A stretch of DNA of 64,000 nt from the NCBI GenBank assembly GCA_963711705.1, contig CAVQFM010000019.1:372001-436000 (forward strand). Direction: 5' to 3'. The notes below the pieces were generated by a model that worked only from the letters and a program-made list of their open reading frames with translations, was not told the DNA's origin and searched no databases. Shown here piece after piece: positions 16,983-25,425 of the stretch. Both the position numbers and the translations under genes were made by a program. Every line of letters starts with the position of its first letter. Position 1 is the first letter of the stretch. The stretch comes from RYN-230 sp963711705 (GTDB lineage Bacteria > Actinomycetota > Actinomycetes > Streptosporangiales > Streptosporangiaceae).

Positions 16983-17465
16983 TCACCCGGTGGTGCTGCC
17001 CGGCGGGCGGATGTCCGCCCGGCTGACCAGCCGGGACAGCACGATCACGCTGCGGGTGCGGACCACGAACGGCTCGGCGCCGATCTGCTCGACCACCTGC
17101 TCGAAGTGCCGCACGTCCGCGGCCCGGATATGCAGCAGCGCATCGGCCTCGCCGGTGATCGTGCAGGCCCCGGTGACCTCGGGGTACTTGGTGAGCGCGG
17201 CGCCGAGCTCACCGGGCGAGGTGCGGCCCCGGCAGAACAGCTCCACGTACGCCTCAGTGGTCCAGCCCAGGGCCGAGGGGTCCACCGTGGCGGTGAACCC
17301 GGTGATCGCACCGGAGGCCCGCAGCCGGTCCACCCGCCGCTTGACCGCGGACGCGGACAGGCCCACCCGTGCCCCGATATCCGCATAGCTGGCCCGGGCA
17401 TCCTCGACCAGGGCGCTGACGATCAGTTCGTCCAGCTCATCGAAGGCAGCAGGTCGACCGGGCAC
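16983..17465 (-). CDS. Lrp/AsnC-family regulator
   Basis: The 160-residue protein has the AsnC helix-turn-helix (LDELIVSALVEDARASYADI, then GARVGLSASAVKRRVDRLR) and the RAM/ligand domain with YPEVTGACTITGEADALLHI and VVRTRSVIVLSRLV. Lrp regulators bind amino acids and control amino-acid metabolism. The gene is divergent from the zinc-ribbon gene at 17631, with 165 bases between, and lies 1.3 kb from an agmatinase-type gene. A link to arginine or agmatine metabolism is possible but only inferred. Confidence 0.9.
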   Translation of the reverse strand: MPGRPAAFDELDELIVSALVEDARASYADIGARVGLSASAVKRRVDRLRASGAITGFTATVDPSALGWTTEAYVELFCRGRTSPGELGAALTKYPEVTGACTITGEADALLHIRAADVRHFEQVVEQIGAEPFVVRTRSVIVLSRLVSRADIRPPGSTTG

Positions 17466-17630
17466 CCCACGATCCTGCCAGCCGCCCGGCCCGCGCGCCC
17501 GATCCGGGGGCCGGCCGCGGCCGGCTCAGCTGGTCCGTGGGCAGGCAGGCGCAACGCGTTTGCCCGGATTAACGCGCAAACCCCGGATGTGGTGATTAGC
17601 ATCGCGGGCCAGGAGCAAGGGGAAATCGCC

Positions 17631-18575
17631 ATGCGGGTCTGCACCAGGTGCGGGTACGTGGCGACCCGGGCGCAGCGCTACTGCGCCCGGTGCGTCGCGC
17701 CGCTGGACGCAGCCGAGCGGATCGACGACCTGTTCGCCGGGGGAGAAGCCGATACCTCCGTGCTGCCCCTGGTGGTAGACGACGGCGCCCCGGATGAGGA
17801 CGATCAGTACGACCCGTACGGCTGGTCCCGCTACCGGCCTGCGCGGCCGCGGCACCGTACCCCGGCCCGCCGGGCCCTGATGGCCAGCGCCGCGCTGACC
17901 ACGGCCGCGCTGCTGCTCGGCGTGCTGACCGCCTGGGTGGCCTTTGGCCATCATGGTCCACGGCAGGCGGCCGGTTCCCGGCTGTCCAGCAGCCAGGCCG
18001 GGCCGGGGCGGCCTGGCCGGGGACCGGCTGGGACGGCCCCGGCGCGCCCGGCCGGGTCGTCGGTGCCCCAGCCGGCCGGGTCGCCGTCGGCGGTGCCCCC
18101 GTCCTCGGCGCCCGCGCCGGGCCCGTCGGCCACGCCCGCCAGCCCGGCCGCGTCCCAGCCACCTGGCGGCAGCATGCCGGTCATGATGGCCCCCGGGGTG
18201 CGCGGGGATCCGGTCGCGGCGCAGATCCAGGTGCTGGTGGCGAGCTACTTCACCGCCATCAACGATCATGACTTCCAGGCCTACCGGCACCTGCTGCTGG
18301 GCCCGCTGCGCCGCCAGCTCAGCGCCGCGCAGTTCGCCCAGAGCTACGGAGCCACCCGCGATTCGGCCGTCACCCTGGTACTCATCTCGGTGAACGGGCC
18401 GTACGCGGCGGCCACGGTCACCTTTACCAGCGAGCCGGTCCCGGGCAATGGCGGCGCCACCTGCACGCGCTGGCAGCAGACCATCTACCTTCAGCAGCGC
18501 GGTGACCGGTTCCTGGTCACCGCGCCCCCGCCGGGCTACCACGCCACCCAGCACGCCTGCGGCCCAGCCGGCTGA
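17631..18575 (+). CDS. Zinc-ribbon membrane protein with extracytoplasmic NTF2-like domain (copy 1)
   Basis: The 314-residue protein has an N-terminal zinc ribbon (CTRCG...YCARC), an acidic segment, a membrane helix (about residues 87-107, ALMASAALTTAALLLGVLTA), a roughly 80-residue Pro/Ala/Ser/Gly-rich linker and a C-terminal domain of about 125 residues beginning VLVASYFTAINDHDFQAYRH and ending TAPPPGYHATQHAC. The C-terminal part looks like an NTF2/SnoaL-like fold facing outward. AAGGGG precedes the ATG. A paralog with the same layout is at 21999-22991 and a fragment at 26849-26995. Function unknown; the layout suggests a cytosolic Zn sensor or docking end linked to an external binding domain. 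Confidence 0.75.
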   Translation: MRVCTRCGYVATRAQRYCARCVAPLDAAERIDDLFAGGEADTSVLPLVVDDGAPDEDDQYDPYGWSRYRPARPRHRTPARRALMASAALTTAALLLGVLTAWVAFGHHGPRQAAGSRLSSSQAGPGRPGRGPAGTAPARPAGSSVPQPAGSPSAVPPSSAPAPGPSATPASPAASQPPGGSMPVMMAPGVRGDPVAAQIQVLVASYFTAINDHDFQAYRHLLLGPLRRQLSAAQFAQSYGATRDSAVTLVLISVNGPYAAATVTFTSEPVPGNGGATCTRWQQTIYLQQRGDRFLVTAPPPGYHATQHACGPAG

Positions 18576-18715
18576 CCGGCAACAATCAGGGGGTGCCGGT
18601 CCCGGCCGGGTGGTCACTACCGCACCCGGTGGTCACCACACTCGGGATGAGCGTCATACTGCTCGGCGTGATGGTGCCGCTCGCGGTCCGGCGCTACGGC
18701 CGGATGGCCCGCTGA
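18572..18715 (+). pseudogene. Remnant of an ABC-2 type permease C-terminus
   Basis: The frame overlapping the end of the preceding gene reads LTGNNQGVPVPAGWSLPHPV, then VTTLGMSVILLGVMVPLAVRRYGRMAR and stop. This strongly resembles the end of DrrB-like ABC-2 permeases (G-N-x3-P-x-A-W-x-L-x-H-P, last helix, PLAVRRY tail). There is no membrane domain upstream and no ATPase gene nearby, so it is a truncated leftover. A short peptide starting at GTG 18593 is formally possible. Confidence 0.5.
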
Positions 18716-18762
18716 CCTGTTCCGCGGCTGAGCGGCCGCCGGTCTTCACCCTGGGAGGTGCC

Positions 18763-19788
18763 ATGCCCCGGCTCGGCAACATGTACGGACCTGACGCCAC
18801 GTTCCTCGGCGTGCCGCAGGCTGACCTGGCCGACCCGGCCTCGTGGGCGGGTGCCGACATCCTGATCATCGGTGCACCGTTCGACGGCGGCACGTCCCAC
18901 CGGCCCGGGGCCCGGTTCGGCCCGCAGGCCATCCGGTTCACCGACTACCTGCCGCACGACGGGTCCCGGCCGCACCTCGCGCTGGGCGTGGACCCGCTGG
19001 CCGAGCTGCGGGTGATGGACGCGGGCGACGTGGAGATGCCGTCCGGCGACACCGAGCTGTCGCTGCGCCGGCTGGAAGAGGCGGTGCAGCGGGCCAGCGA
19101 GGGCGGCGCCATCCCGGTGATCCTGGGCGGGGATCACACGATCACCTACCCCGACGCCACCGGGGTGGCCCGGCACGTCGGCTGGGGGCGCGTGTCAATG
19201 ATCCACTTCGACGCGCACGCCGACACCGGCGACACCCAGTTCGGCTCGCTGTACGGGCACGGCACGCCGATGCGCCGGCTCATCGAGTCCGGCGCCGTCC
19301 GCGGCGACCGGTTCCTGCAGGTCGGGCTGCGCGGCTACTGGCCCGAGCCGGAAACCCTGGACTGGATGGCCGGGCAGAACATGCGCAGCTACGAGATGAC
19401 CGAGGTGGTCAGCCGGGGGCTGGACGAGTGCCTGACCGAGGCGTTCGCTATCGCCACCGACGAGTGCGACGGGGTCTTCCTGTCGGTGGACGTGGATGTG
19501 GTCGACCCCGGCATGGCCCCTGGCACCGGTACCCCCGAGCCGGGCGGCATGACCGGCCGCCAGCTGCTGGACGCGGTCCGCCGGATCGCCATGCAACTGC
19601 CGGTGGCCGGGATCGACGTGGTCGAAGTCGCCCCGCCCTACGATCACGCGGAGATCACCGCGTTCCTGGCCAGCCGGGTGGTGCTGGAAGCCCTGTCCGG
19701 GATCGCCTGGCGCCGCCGCCGGGCGGCCGGCGACCCGGCCAAGCCAGCCCGCGACCCGCAGGCGCCGCTTCTCGACGGCCGCGGCTGA
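18763..19788 (+). CDS. Agmatinase/guanidinobutyrase-type ureohydrolase
   Basis: A 341-residue arginase-superfamily enzyme that splits a guanidino group into urea and an amine using two Mn2+ ions. Metal ligands are visible in LGGDHTITYP, SMIHFDAHADTGD and LSVDVDVVDPGMAPGTGTPE. Early residues GAPFDGGTSHRPGARFGP are typical of agmatinase-type rather than classical arginase members. GGGAGG six bases before ATG 18763 fixes the start. The substrate could be agmatine, guanidinobutyrate or another guanidino compound; the product amine could feed polyamine metabolism, but the distance to the pot region (16 kb) makes that speculative. Confidence 0.88.
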   Translation: MPRLGNMYGPDATFLGVPQADLADPASWAGADILIIGAPFDGGTSHRPGARFGPQAIRFTDYLPHDGSRPHLALGVDPLAELRVMDAGDVEMPSGDTELSLRRLEEAVQRASEGGAIPVILGGDHTITYPDATGVARHVGWGRVSMIHFDAHADTGDTQFGSLYGHGTPMRRLIESGAVRGDRFLQVGLRGYWPEPETLDWMAGQNMRSYEMTEVVSRGLDECLTEAFAIATDECDGVFLSVDVDVVDPGMAPGTGTPEPGGMTGRQLLDAVRRIAMQLPVAGIDVVEVAPPYDHAEITAFLASRVVLEALSGIAWRRRRAAGDPAKPARDPQAPLLDGRG

Positions 19789-19874
19789 GCTGGCCGGGCA
19801 TGGCACCCGGCAGGCGGTTCGCGTACCTTGACGGCAGGGGACCAGCCGCAGGGACAGGGTAGGCGGAGGGCTGC

Positions 19875-21164
19875 GTGGTGATGCCGGAGGCGACGGCCGC
19901 GGGCCGGCCCACGGCCCGGGTCGCGGCCTGGCTGGCCCGGCCGCACGGCCGGTTCGGTATCCGCTGGATCGACGTGGCCGCGACGCTGGTGGTCATCGGC
20001 CTGATCGAGATCGAGGTCGTCACCGGCTACGGCCCCGGCGCGTCGCGTCTCGACTGGCAGGCGTACCTGCTCGGCGCGGTACTGGCGCTGCCCATCGTGC
20101 TGCGCCGGAAGTGGCCGCTGGGCGTGCTGATCGCCTGCTCGGTGCTGCTGTTCTTCTACTACACGTTCGACCGCCGGAACATCTCCCCGGCGCCGCTGCT
20201 GGTGCTGCCCACCTACGACGCGGCCCTCGCCGGGTTCATGGTGGCCGCCATCGCCATCCCCGCCGCGTACATGCTGGTCGGCCTGTTCGTCGTCGACCTC
20301 ACCACTCATATCGGCGTGGTCGCGCTGGCCTCGGACTTCCTGCCCAGCATCGCGGTGCTGGGCACCGCGATCGCGCTCGGCGCGCTGGTGCGCAGCAGGC
20401 GGGCGCTGGCCGCGGAGACGGCGGGCCGGCTGCGGCTGGCCGAAGAGGAACGCGAGGCCGAGGGGGCCCGCCGGGTGGCCGAGGAGCGGCTGCGCATCGC
20501 CCGGGAGCTGCATGACACGGTGGCGCACAGCATGGCCACCATCACCGTGCAGGCCGCGTCCGCCCTGCACCTGCTCGGCCCCGGCCCGCGGCCAGCCACC
20601 AGCGGCCAGGCAGGCCAGCCCATCGACGACAACCTGCGGTCGGCCCTCACCGCCATCAGGGAAACCAGCAAGGCCGCGCTGACCGAGATGCGGGGCACGC
20701 TCGGCCAGCTGCGGCATGATGCCGCGGACGAGCCCGCGGGCCAGCGGGCCGGCGGGCTGGACCGGCTGCCCGCGCTGTGCGCCGCGGTCACCTCGGCTGG
20801 CGCCCCGGTCAGCTGCCGCACCGAGGGCCAGCCCCAGCCGCTGTCCCCCGCGGTGGATCATGCCGCCTACCGGATCCTGCAGGAGTCACTGACCAACGTG
20901 CTGCGGCACGCCGGGCCGGACGCCCAGGCCTGCGTCGTGCTGCGGTACGCGGACGGGGCCCTGGCTATCCGGGTGACCGACGACGGCATCGGCCCGCCGG
21001 CCGGTGGCCCGGCCGGCGCCGGCAGCGCCCACGGACTGACCGGCATGGCTGAACGGGCCGCTGCGGTCGGCGGGGAATTTCACGCCGGCGCCGGGCCGGC
21101 CGGTGGTTTCGAGGTCGTGGCCCGGCTGCCCGCCGCCGCGCCCGCTGCCGTCACCGCGCCATGA
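19875..21164 (+). CDS. NarL-family sensor histidine kinase (HisKA_3)
   Basis: The 429-residue protein has four or five N-terminal membrane helices (about residues 35-180), a charged coiled-coil linker (AEEEREAEGARRVAEERLRI), the HisKA_3 box ARELHDTVAHSMATITVQAA with the phospho-histidine, and an HATPase domain (HAAYRILQESLTNVLRHAG, RVTDDGIGPP, HGLTGMAERAAAVGG). GGCGGAGGG lies upstream of the GTG start. The stop overlaps the ATG of the response regulator by the ATGA arrangement, so the two form a coupled two-component pair. The signal is unknown. Confidence 0.92.
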   Translation: MVMPEATAAGRPTARVAAWLARPHGRFGIRWIDVAATLVVIGLIEIEVVTGYGPGASRLDWQAYLLGAVLALPIVLRRKWPLGVLIACSVLLFFYYTFDRRNISPAPLLVLPTYDAALAGFMVAAIAIPAAYMLVGLFVVDLTTHIGVVALASDFLPSIAVLGTAIALGALVRSRRALAAETAGRLRLAEEEREAEGARRVAEERLRIARELHDTVAHSMATITVQAASALHLLGPGPRPATSGQAGQPIDDNLRSALTAIRETSKAALTEMRGTLGQLRHDAADEPAGQRAGGLDRLPALCAAVTSAGAPVSCRTEGQPQPLSPAVDHAAYRILQESLTNVLRHAGPDAQACVVLRYADGALAIRVTDDGIGPPAGGPAGAGSAHGLTGMAERAAAVGGEFHAGAGPAGGFEVVARLPAAAPAAVTAP

Positions 21165-21892
21165 TCCGCGTCCTGCTCGCCGATGACCAGGCGCTGGTCC
21201 GGGCCGGTTTCCGGATGCTGCTGGAATCGGCCGATGACATCACGATCGTCGGTGAGGCGCCGAACGGCGGCGGCGCGGTGGCCCTGGCCCGTGAGCTGCG
21301 GCCCGACGTCGTGCTCATGGACCTGTCCATGCCCGAGGTGGACGGCCTGACCGCGACCCGGCGGATCACCGGCGACCCGCGGCTGGCCTCGGTCCGGGTG
21401 GTGGTGCTCACCACGTTCGATGACCAGGAAAACGTGTTCGCCGCGCTGCGCGCGGGCGCCAGCGGCTTCCTGGTCAAGGACGTCGAGCCCGCCGAGCTGC
21501 TGCAGGGCGTCCGGGTGGTGGCCCGGGGCGACGCCCTGCTCGCGCCCAGCGTCACCCGGTCGCTCATCGCGGCCTTCACCACCGGGCCGGCCGCCCGCCC
21601 CGCCGCCCCGGCTGAGCGGCCGGCCGGACAGCCCGCGGGCGGCAGCGCGCAGCCCGGGCCGCCGCCCGGCGTGACCGCGCTCACCGAGCGGGAACGCGAG
21701 GTCGTGACGCTGGTCGCGGCCGGCCTGTCCAACGACGAGATCGCGGCGAAGCTCGTGGTCAGCCCGCTGACCGCGAAGACCCACGTGAGCCGGGCCATGA
21801 CCAAGCTGTGCGCCCGGGACCGGGCCCAGCTGGTCGTGCTCGCCTATGAGTACGGGCTGGCCGAGCCCGGCCGGCCAGTCAGCGACGGCTAA
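21161..21892 (+). CDS. NarL/FixJ-family response regulator
   Basis: The 243-residue protein has a receiver with LLADDQALVRAGFRMLLESA, phospho-aspartate in DVVLMDLSMPEVDGL and lysine in GFLVKDVEP, a Pro/Ala/Gly linker of about 35 residues, and a LuxR-type helix-turn-helix (LTEREREVVTLVAAGLSNDE, then IAAKLVVSPLTAKTHVSRAM). It is the partner of the kinase at 19875, with overlapping stop and start. The linker is longer than usual. Its targets may include the next gene or the MMPL exporter downstream; only location supports this. Confidence 0.93.
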   Translation: MIRVLLADDQALVRAGFRMLLESADDITIVGEAPNGGGAVALARELRPDVVLMDLSMPEVDGLTATRRITGDPRLASVRVVVLTTFDDQENVFAALRAGASGFLVKDVEPAELLQGVRVVARGDALLAPSVTRSLIAAFTTGPAARPAAPAERPAGQPAGGSAQPGPPPGVTALTEREREVVTLVAAGLSNDEIAAKLVVSPLTAKTHVSRAMTKLCARDRAQLVVLAYEYGLAEPGRPVSDG

Positions 21893-21925
21893 ATAGTTAC
21901 AGGGCGCTAACAGCAGCTGGCCGGG

Positions 21926-21937
21926 CGTTCCGGAACG
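21926..21937. promoter_or_regulatory. Perfect 12-base palindrome CGTTCCGGAACG
   Basis: It lies 34 bases after the response-regulator stop and 62 bases before the zinc-ribbon gene copy 2. It may be an operator for that gene or a short terminator stem; sequence alone does not decide. Confidence 0.3.
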
Positions 21938-21998
21938 TACTGGCGCGCACCACAATGATCACCGGACGCGGTGCGGTGCAAGCAGCCAGGGGGCGCGC

Positions 21999-22991
21999 AT
22001 GCGGTTCTGCTTGAACTGCGGGAACCCGGTGGGCGGGTCTCCGTGGTACTGCGCTGGCTGCGGTGCGCCGATCAACCCCGGCCCGGTCCGCGACGTCTTC
22101 GCGGCCCAGCACGCCGGGCCCGGCCAGCCGGGCCCGCTCCAGGCCGACCAGGACCCGCCCGGATACCCCGGCCCGGTGGGCTGGCCAGATCCGTGGACCC
22201 CGGGAAACCCGGCGCTCCCGGCGGCCGTGGCGGCACCGGGGACCGGCTCCGCCGCACCGATGTGGTTCGACCAGCCTCCTACCGCCGGCCACCCGCAGGC
22301 CGGTGGGCCGGCTTGGGCCCCCGCGCCAGCATCCGGTCCGCCGCGCGCCGCGGCCCCGGCTACCCGCCGCGGGCGGCTGTCATCCGGGCACGCGATGACG
22401 ATCACCGCCACGCTGACCACGCTGGCCCTGCTGGCCACCGCCGGGGCCGCCGCCTGGCAGGTGCAGGCCCTGCATTCCCGGCTGCACCACGCGGCGGCCA
22501 GCCGGCCCACCGGCCGCACCCCGCCGTCCGCCCCGGCCCGGCCGTCGGCCACGGCGCACACCGGGTCAGCCGGACCAGCCGCGGGCGCCAGCGGCGGCCT
22601 GGTGTCCGTCGCCGCCGGCGCGGCCGGGCGGCCGCACGCCGGTGCCGTGCTGACCCTGCTGGACAGCTACTTCACCGCCATCAACGACCATGACTTCCCG
22701 GCCTACCGGCGGCTGTTCATCCCGGCCATCCAGGCGGGCCTGCGGCACTTCGGCGCGGGCTACGCGTCGACCGTCGATTCCGCGGCCACGCTGACCGGCC
22801 TGATCGTCACCGGCCCGGCGGGCCTCGCGGCCCGGGTGACGTTCACCAGCCATCAGAAACCGGCTGCCAGCCCCGATCACGCCGCGTGTGACCACTGGGA
22901 CATCACGCTGTTCGTCAGGCACCGGGCGGGCCGGTACCAGATCCGGCGGCCGCAGCCCGGCTTCCCGCAATCCGTCCGGGCCTGCAGCTGA
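21999..22991 (+). CDS. Zinc-ribbon membrane protein with extracytoplasmic NTF2-like domain (copy 2)
   Basis: The 330-residue paralog of 17631-18575 has the same order of parts: zinc ribbon (CLNCGNPVGGSPWYCAGC), a long Gly/Pro-rich cytosolic stretch, a membrane helix (about residues 131-152), a low-complexity Ala/Pro/Ser linker, and the domain starting LLDSYFTAINDHDFPAYRRL and ending with a conserved late Cys. The cytosolic stretch is much longer than in copy 1, while the YFTAINDHDF-x-AYR core is nearly identical. The two copies also share a Cys pair near the end (C...C) that could form an external disulfide. Function unknown. Confidence 0.75.
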   Translation: MRFCLNCGNPVGGSPWYCAGCGAPINPGPVRDVFAAQHAGPGQPGPLQADQDPPGYPGPVGWPDPWTPGNPALPAAVAAPGTGSAAPMWFDQPPTAGHPQAGGPAWAPAPASGPPRAAAPATRRGRLSSGHAMTITATLTTLALLATAGAAAWQVQALHSRLHHAAASRPTGRTPPSAPARPSATAHTGSAGPAAGASGGLVSVAAGAAGRPHAGAVLTLLDSYFTAINDHDFPAYRRLFIPAIQAGLRHFGAGYASTVDSAATLTGLIVTGPAGLAARVTFTSHQKPAASPDHAACDHWDITLFVRHRAGRYQIRRPQPGFPQSVRACS

Positions 22992-23011
22992 CCTGCTGAT
23001 TTCCCGGCGGG

Positions 23012-23042
23012 GTGTACGCCCGCTACTCCGCCGGGAGTACAC
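23012..23042. promoter_or_regulatory. Inverted repeat upstream of mmpL (site 1)
   Basis: GTGTACGCCC (23012-23021) and GGGAGTACAC (23033-23042) form a near-perfect inverted repeat, and nested inside is TACTCC-N4-GGAGTA (23024-23039). The half-site TACTCC/GGAGTA recurs at site 2. It is likely a dimeric regulator operator for the MMPL gene. Confidence 0.45.
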
Positions 23043-23114
23043 CGCGCAGAGCGGCGGCCCGGGCAATTGCCTTCCTGCGTAGGACGCGCCGGGGGCCTGC
23101 GGTCACGAGGATCG

Positions 23115-23132
23115 GGAGTACTGACTTACTCC
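23115..23132. promoter_or_regulatory. Inverted repeat upstream of mmpL (site 2)
   Basis: GGAGTA (23115-23120) and TACTCC (23127-23132) form a perfect 6-base inverted repeat with a 6-base spacer, 22 bases before the mmpL ATG. It reuses the half-site of site 1 in opposite order. Confidence 0.45.
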
Positions 23133-23153
23133 GCTGGCTCGTAGGAGACCGAC

Positions 23154-25376
23154 ATGCCAGGCTCAACCGCATCGCCCGCCCGGCGCACCGGCCCGGGGGC
23201 GCTGGGCACCCTCGGCGGCGTCTGCTTCCGGCACCGCTGGCTCACCCTGGTCACCTGGGTCGTCGGGGTGGCCTGCCTGGTCACGCTGTGGACCAGGTTC
23301 GGCGCACCGGCCCAGAACAATTTCACCGGCAGCGACCCGGGACAGACCCTGCTCAACCAGCACTTCCACCGGCAGTCCGGGGACACGCTGACGCTGGCCA
23401 TCCGCTCGGCGGCGCCGGTGACCTCCCCGGCCACCCGCGCCCAGATCACCAGTGCCCTGGCCCCGTTCGGGCGGGCGCCGCACGTGACCGGGGTGACCAG
23501 CCCGTATGCGGGCCACGGGCAGATCTCGGCGGACGGGCACATCGCGTTCGCCACCGTCCAGTTCAGCGTCCCGGGTGCGAACATCAGCAACAGCGAAGCG
23601 CTCGCGCTGATGAACGAGGCCAAGGCGGCGTCCGGGCACGGGGTGAACTTCTACCTGGGCGGCGACGTGGTCGACCAGGCGGAAACCCCGTACGGCGGGG
23701 CGAGCGACGGAATCGGCATCCTGGCCGCGGCTATCGTGCTGCTGATCGCGTTCGGGTCGCTGATCGCCATGGGGCTGCCGGTGCTCACCGCGGTGCTCGG
23801 CATCGGCGCGGGCCTGTCCCTGATCGCGCTGCTCGGGCATATCTTCCCCGCCCCGTCGTTCTCCCCGATCGTCGCGTCCATGATCGGGCTGGGCGTGGGG
23901 GTGGACTACGCGCTGTTCATCCTCACCCGGTTCCGCGAGGCGCTCCGCAGCGGCCAGCCGCCGGTGGACGCCACGGTCACCGCGATGCGCACCGCGGGCC
24001 GGACCGTGCTGATCGCCGGCACCACGGTGATCATCGGGATGCTCGGGCTGCTGGTGCTGCGCCAGTCACTGCTCAACGGGGTGGCCATCGCGGCCGCCGC
24101 CACCGTCGCCATGGTGCTGCTCGGCTCGCTGACCCTGCTGCCCGCGCTGCTCGGCTTCACCGGGACCCGGCTGGCCAAGCCGTCCCGGTACCGGCTCCCC
24201 CGCTGGCTCGGCGGCCGGTCAGCCCAGCCGCCTGGCCAGCCGGCCCGGCCGCATGCCGCCCAGCGCTGGGCCGCGATGATCCAGCGGCGGCCGGCCGTGT
24301 TCGCGACGGCGTCCACCGCGCTGATCCTGGTCCTGGCCGCGCCGCTGCTGAGCATGAAGCTGAGCATGCCGGACGAGTCCAGCCAGGCCCGGGGCACGAT
24401 GGGCTACGCCAGCTACGCGACCATGGCCCAAGGCTTCGGCCCCGGCTTCGACGCACCGCTGATCGTGGCCGCTGCGCTGCCCTCACCCAGCACCAGCACC
24501 ACCCGGCTGGCCCACGCCATCTCCGCCACCCCGGGCATCGCGCACGTCAACCCGGTGCAGGTGAGCCGGGACGGCCAGGCCGCGATGATGATCGCCTACC
24601 CGGCCACGGGCGAGCAGGACGCCGCCACCAACGCCCTGGTGAACCAGATCCGCGAGCACGTCATCCCGCAGGCCACCGCGGGCACCGGCATCCGGGCGTA
24701 CCTCACCGGGCCGAACGCGGGCAACGTGGCGTTCGCCAACCTGGTCGGCCAGCGGCTGCCGTGGCTGATCGGGATCGTCGTCGGCCTGTCCATGGTGCTG
24801 CTCACCGTGGTGTTCCGCTCGGTGACGGTGGCGGTGAAGGCCGCGGTGATGAACCTGCTGTCGATCTCCGCCGCCTACGGGGTCCTGGTGGCCATCGCCC
24901 AGTACGGCTGGCTCGGGCACCTGTTCGGCTTCCCGGAGAAGATGCCGGTGACGACCTGGGTGCCGATGTTCCTGTTCGTCATCCTGTTCGGCCTGTCCAT
25001 GGACTACGAGGTGTTCCTGCTCTCGCGGATCAAGGAAAACTACGACGCGACCGGCGACAACGCGGCCTCAGTGGCCCGCGGGCTGGCCCGGACCGCCCGG
25101 GTGATCACCGCCGCCGCGGCCATCATGATCGTGGTGTTCCTGTCCTTCGTGCTCGGCGCGGACGTCTCGGTGAAGCAGGTCGGCCTGGGCCTGGCCGTGG
25201 CCGTGCTGATCGACGCGACCGTGGTCCGCATGGTGCTGGTGCCCTCGGTCATGGAACTGCTGGGTAAGGCGAACTGGTGGCTGCCCAGGCCGCTGGCCCG
25301 CGTGCTGCCCAGGACCCCGCTCACCGAGGACGAGCCCCCAGCCGAGGTGCGGGTCCCGGTCCCGGCCGGGGACTGA
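23154..25376 (+). CDS. MMPL/RND-family membrane transporter
   Basis: The 740-residue protein has the RND layout of MMPL proteins: one helix, a large external loop, five helices, then the same again. Signatures are GVGVDYALFILTRFREALR in the first half and FGLSMDYEVFLLSRIKENY in the second. MMPL proteins export lipids, drugs or siderophores with proton drive. GTAGGAG lies upstream of ATG 23154. Two TACTCC/GGAGTA operator candidates lie in its promoter, implying dedicated regulation; no adjacent TetR/MarR gene is present, so the regulator is elsewhere or is the upstream two-component system. Confidence 0.9.
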   Translation: MPGSTASPARRTGPGALGTLGGVCFRHRWLTLVTWVVGVACLVTLWTRFGAPAQNNFTGSDPGQTLLNQHFHRQSGDTLTLAIRSAAPVTSPATRAQITSALAPFGRAPHVTGVTSPYAGHGQISADGHIAFATVQFSVPGANISNSEALALMNEAKAASGHGVNFYLGGDVVDQAETPYGGASDGIGILAAAIVLLIAFGSLIAMGLPVLTAVLGIGAGLSLIALLGHIFPAPSFSPIVASMIGLGVGVDYALFILTRFREALRSGQPPVDATVTAMRTAGRTVLIAGTTVIIGMLGLLVLRQSLLNGVAIAAAATVAMVLLGSLTLLPALLGFTGTRLAKPSRYRLPRWLGGRSAQPPGQPARPHAAQRWAAMIQRRPAVFATASTALILVLAAPLLSMKLSMPDESSQARGTMGYASYATMAQGFGPGFDAPLIVAAALPSPSTSTTRLAHAISATPGIAHVNPVQVSRDGQAAMMIAYPATGEQDAATNALVNQIREHVIPQATAGTGIRAYLTGPNAGNVAFANLVGQRLPWLIGIVVGLSMVLLTVVFRSVTVAVKAAVMNLLSISAAYGVLVAIAQYGWLGHLFGFPEKMPVTTWVPMFLFVILFGLSMDYEVFLLSRIKENYDATGDNAASVARGLARTARVITAAAAIMIVVFLSFVLGADVSVKQVGLGLAVAVLIDATVVRMVLVPSVMELLGKANWWLPRPLARVLPRTPLTEDEPPAEVRVPVPAGD

Positions 25377-25385
25377 TCCCGCCGC

Positions 25386-25425
25386 GACTGGTCCGGGCCG
25401 CCGGCGGGGCCGGCCCGGACCAGTC
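25386..25425. terminator. Strong bidirectional terminator between convergent genes
   Basis: GACTGGTCCGGGCC (25386-25399) pairs perfectly with GGCCCGGACCAGTC (25412-25425) over a 12-base loop. It fills the gap between the mmpL stop and the stop of the convergent membrane-protein gene. Confidence 0.8.
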
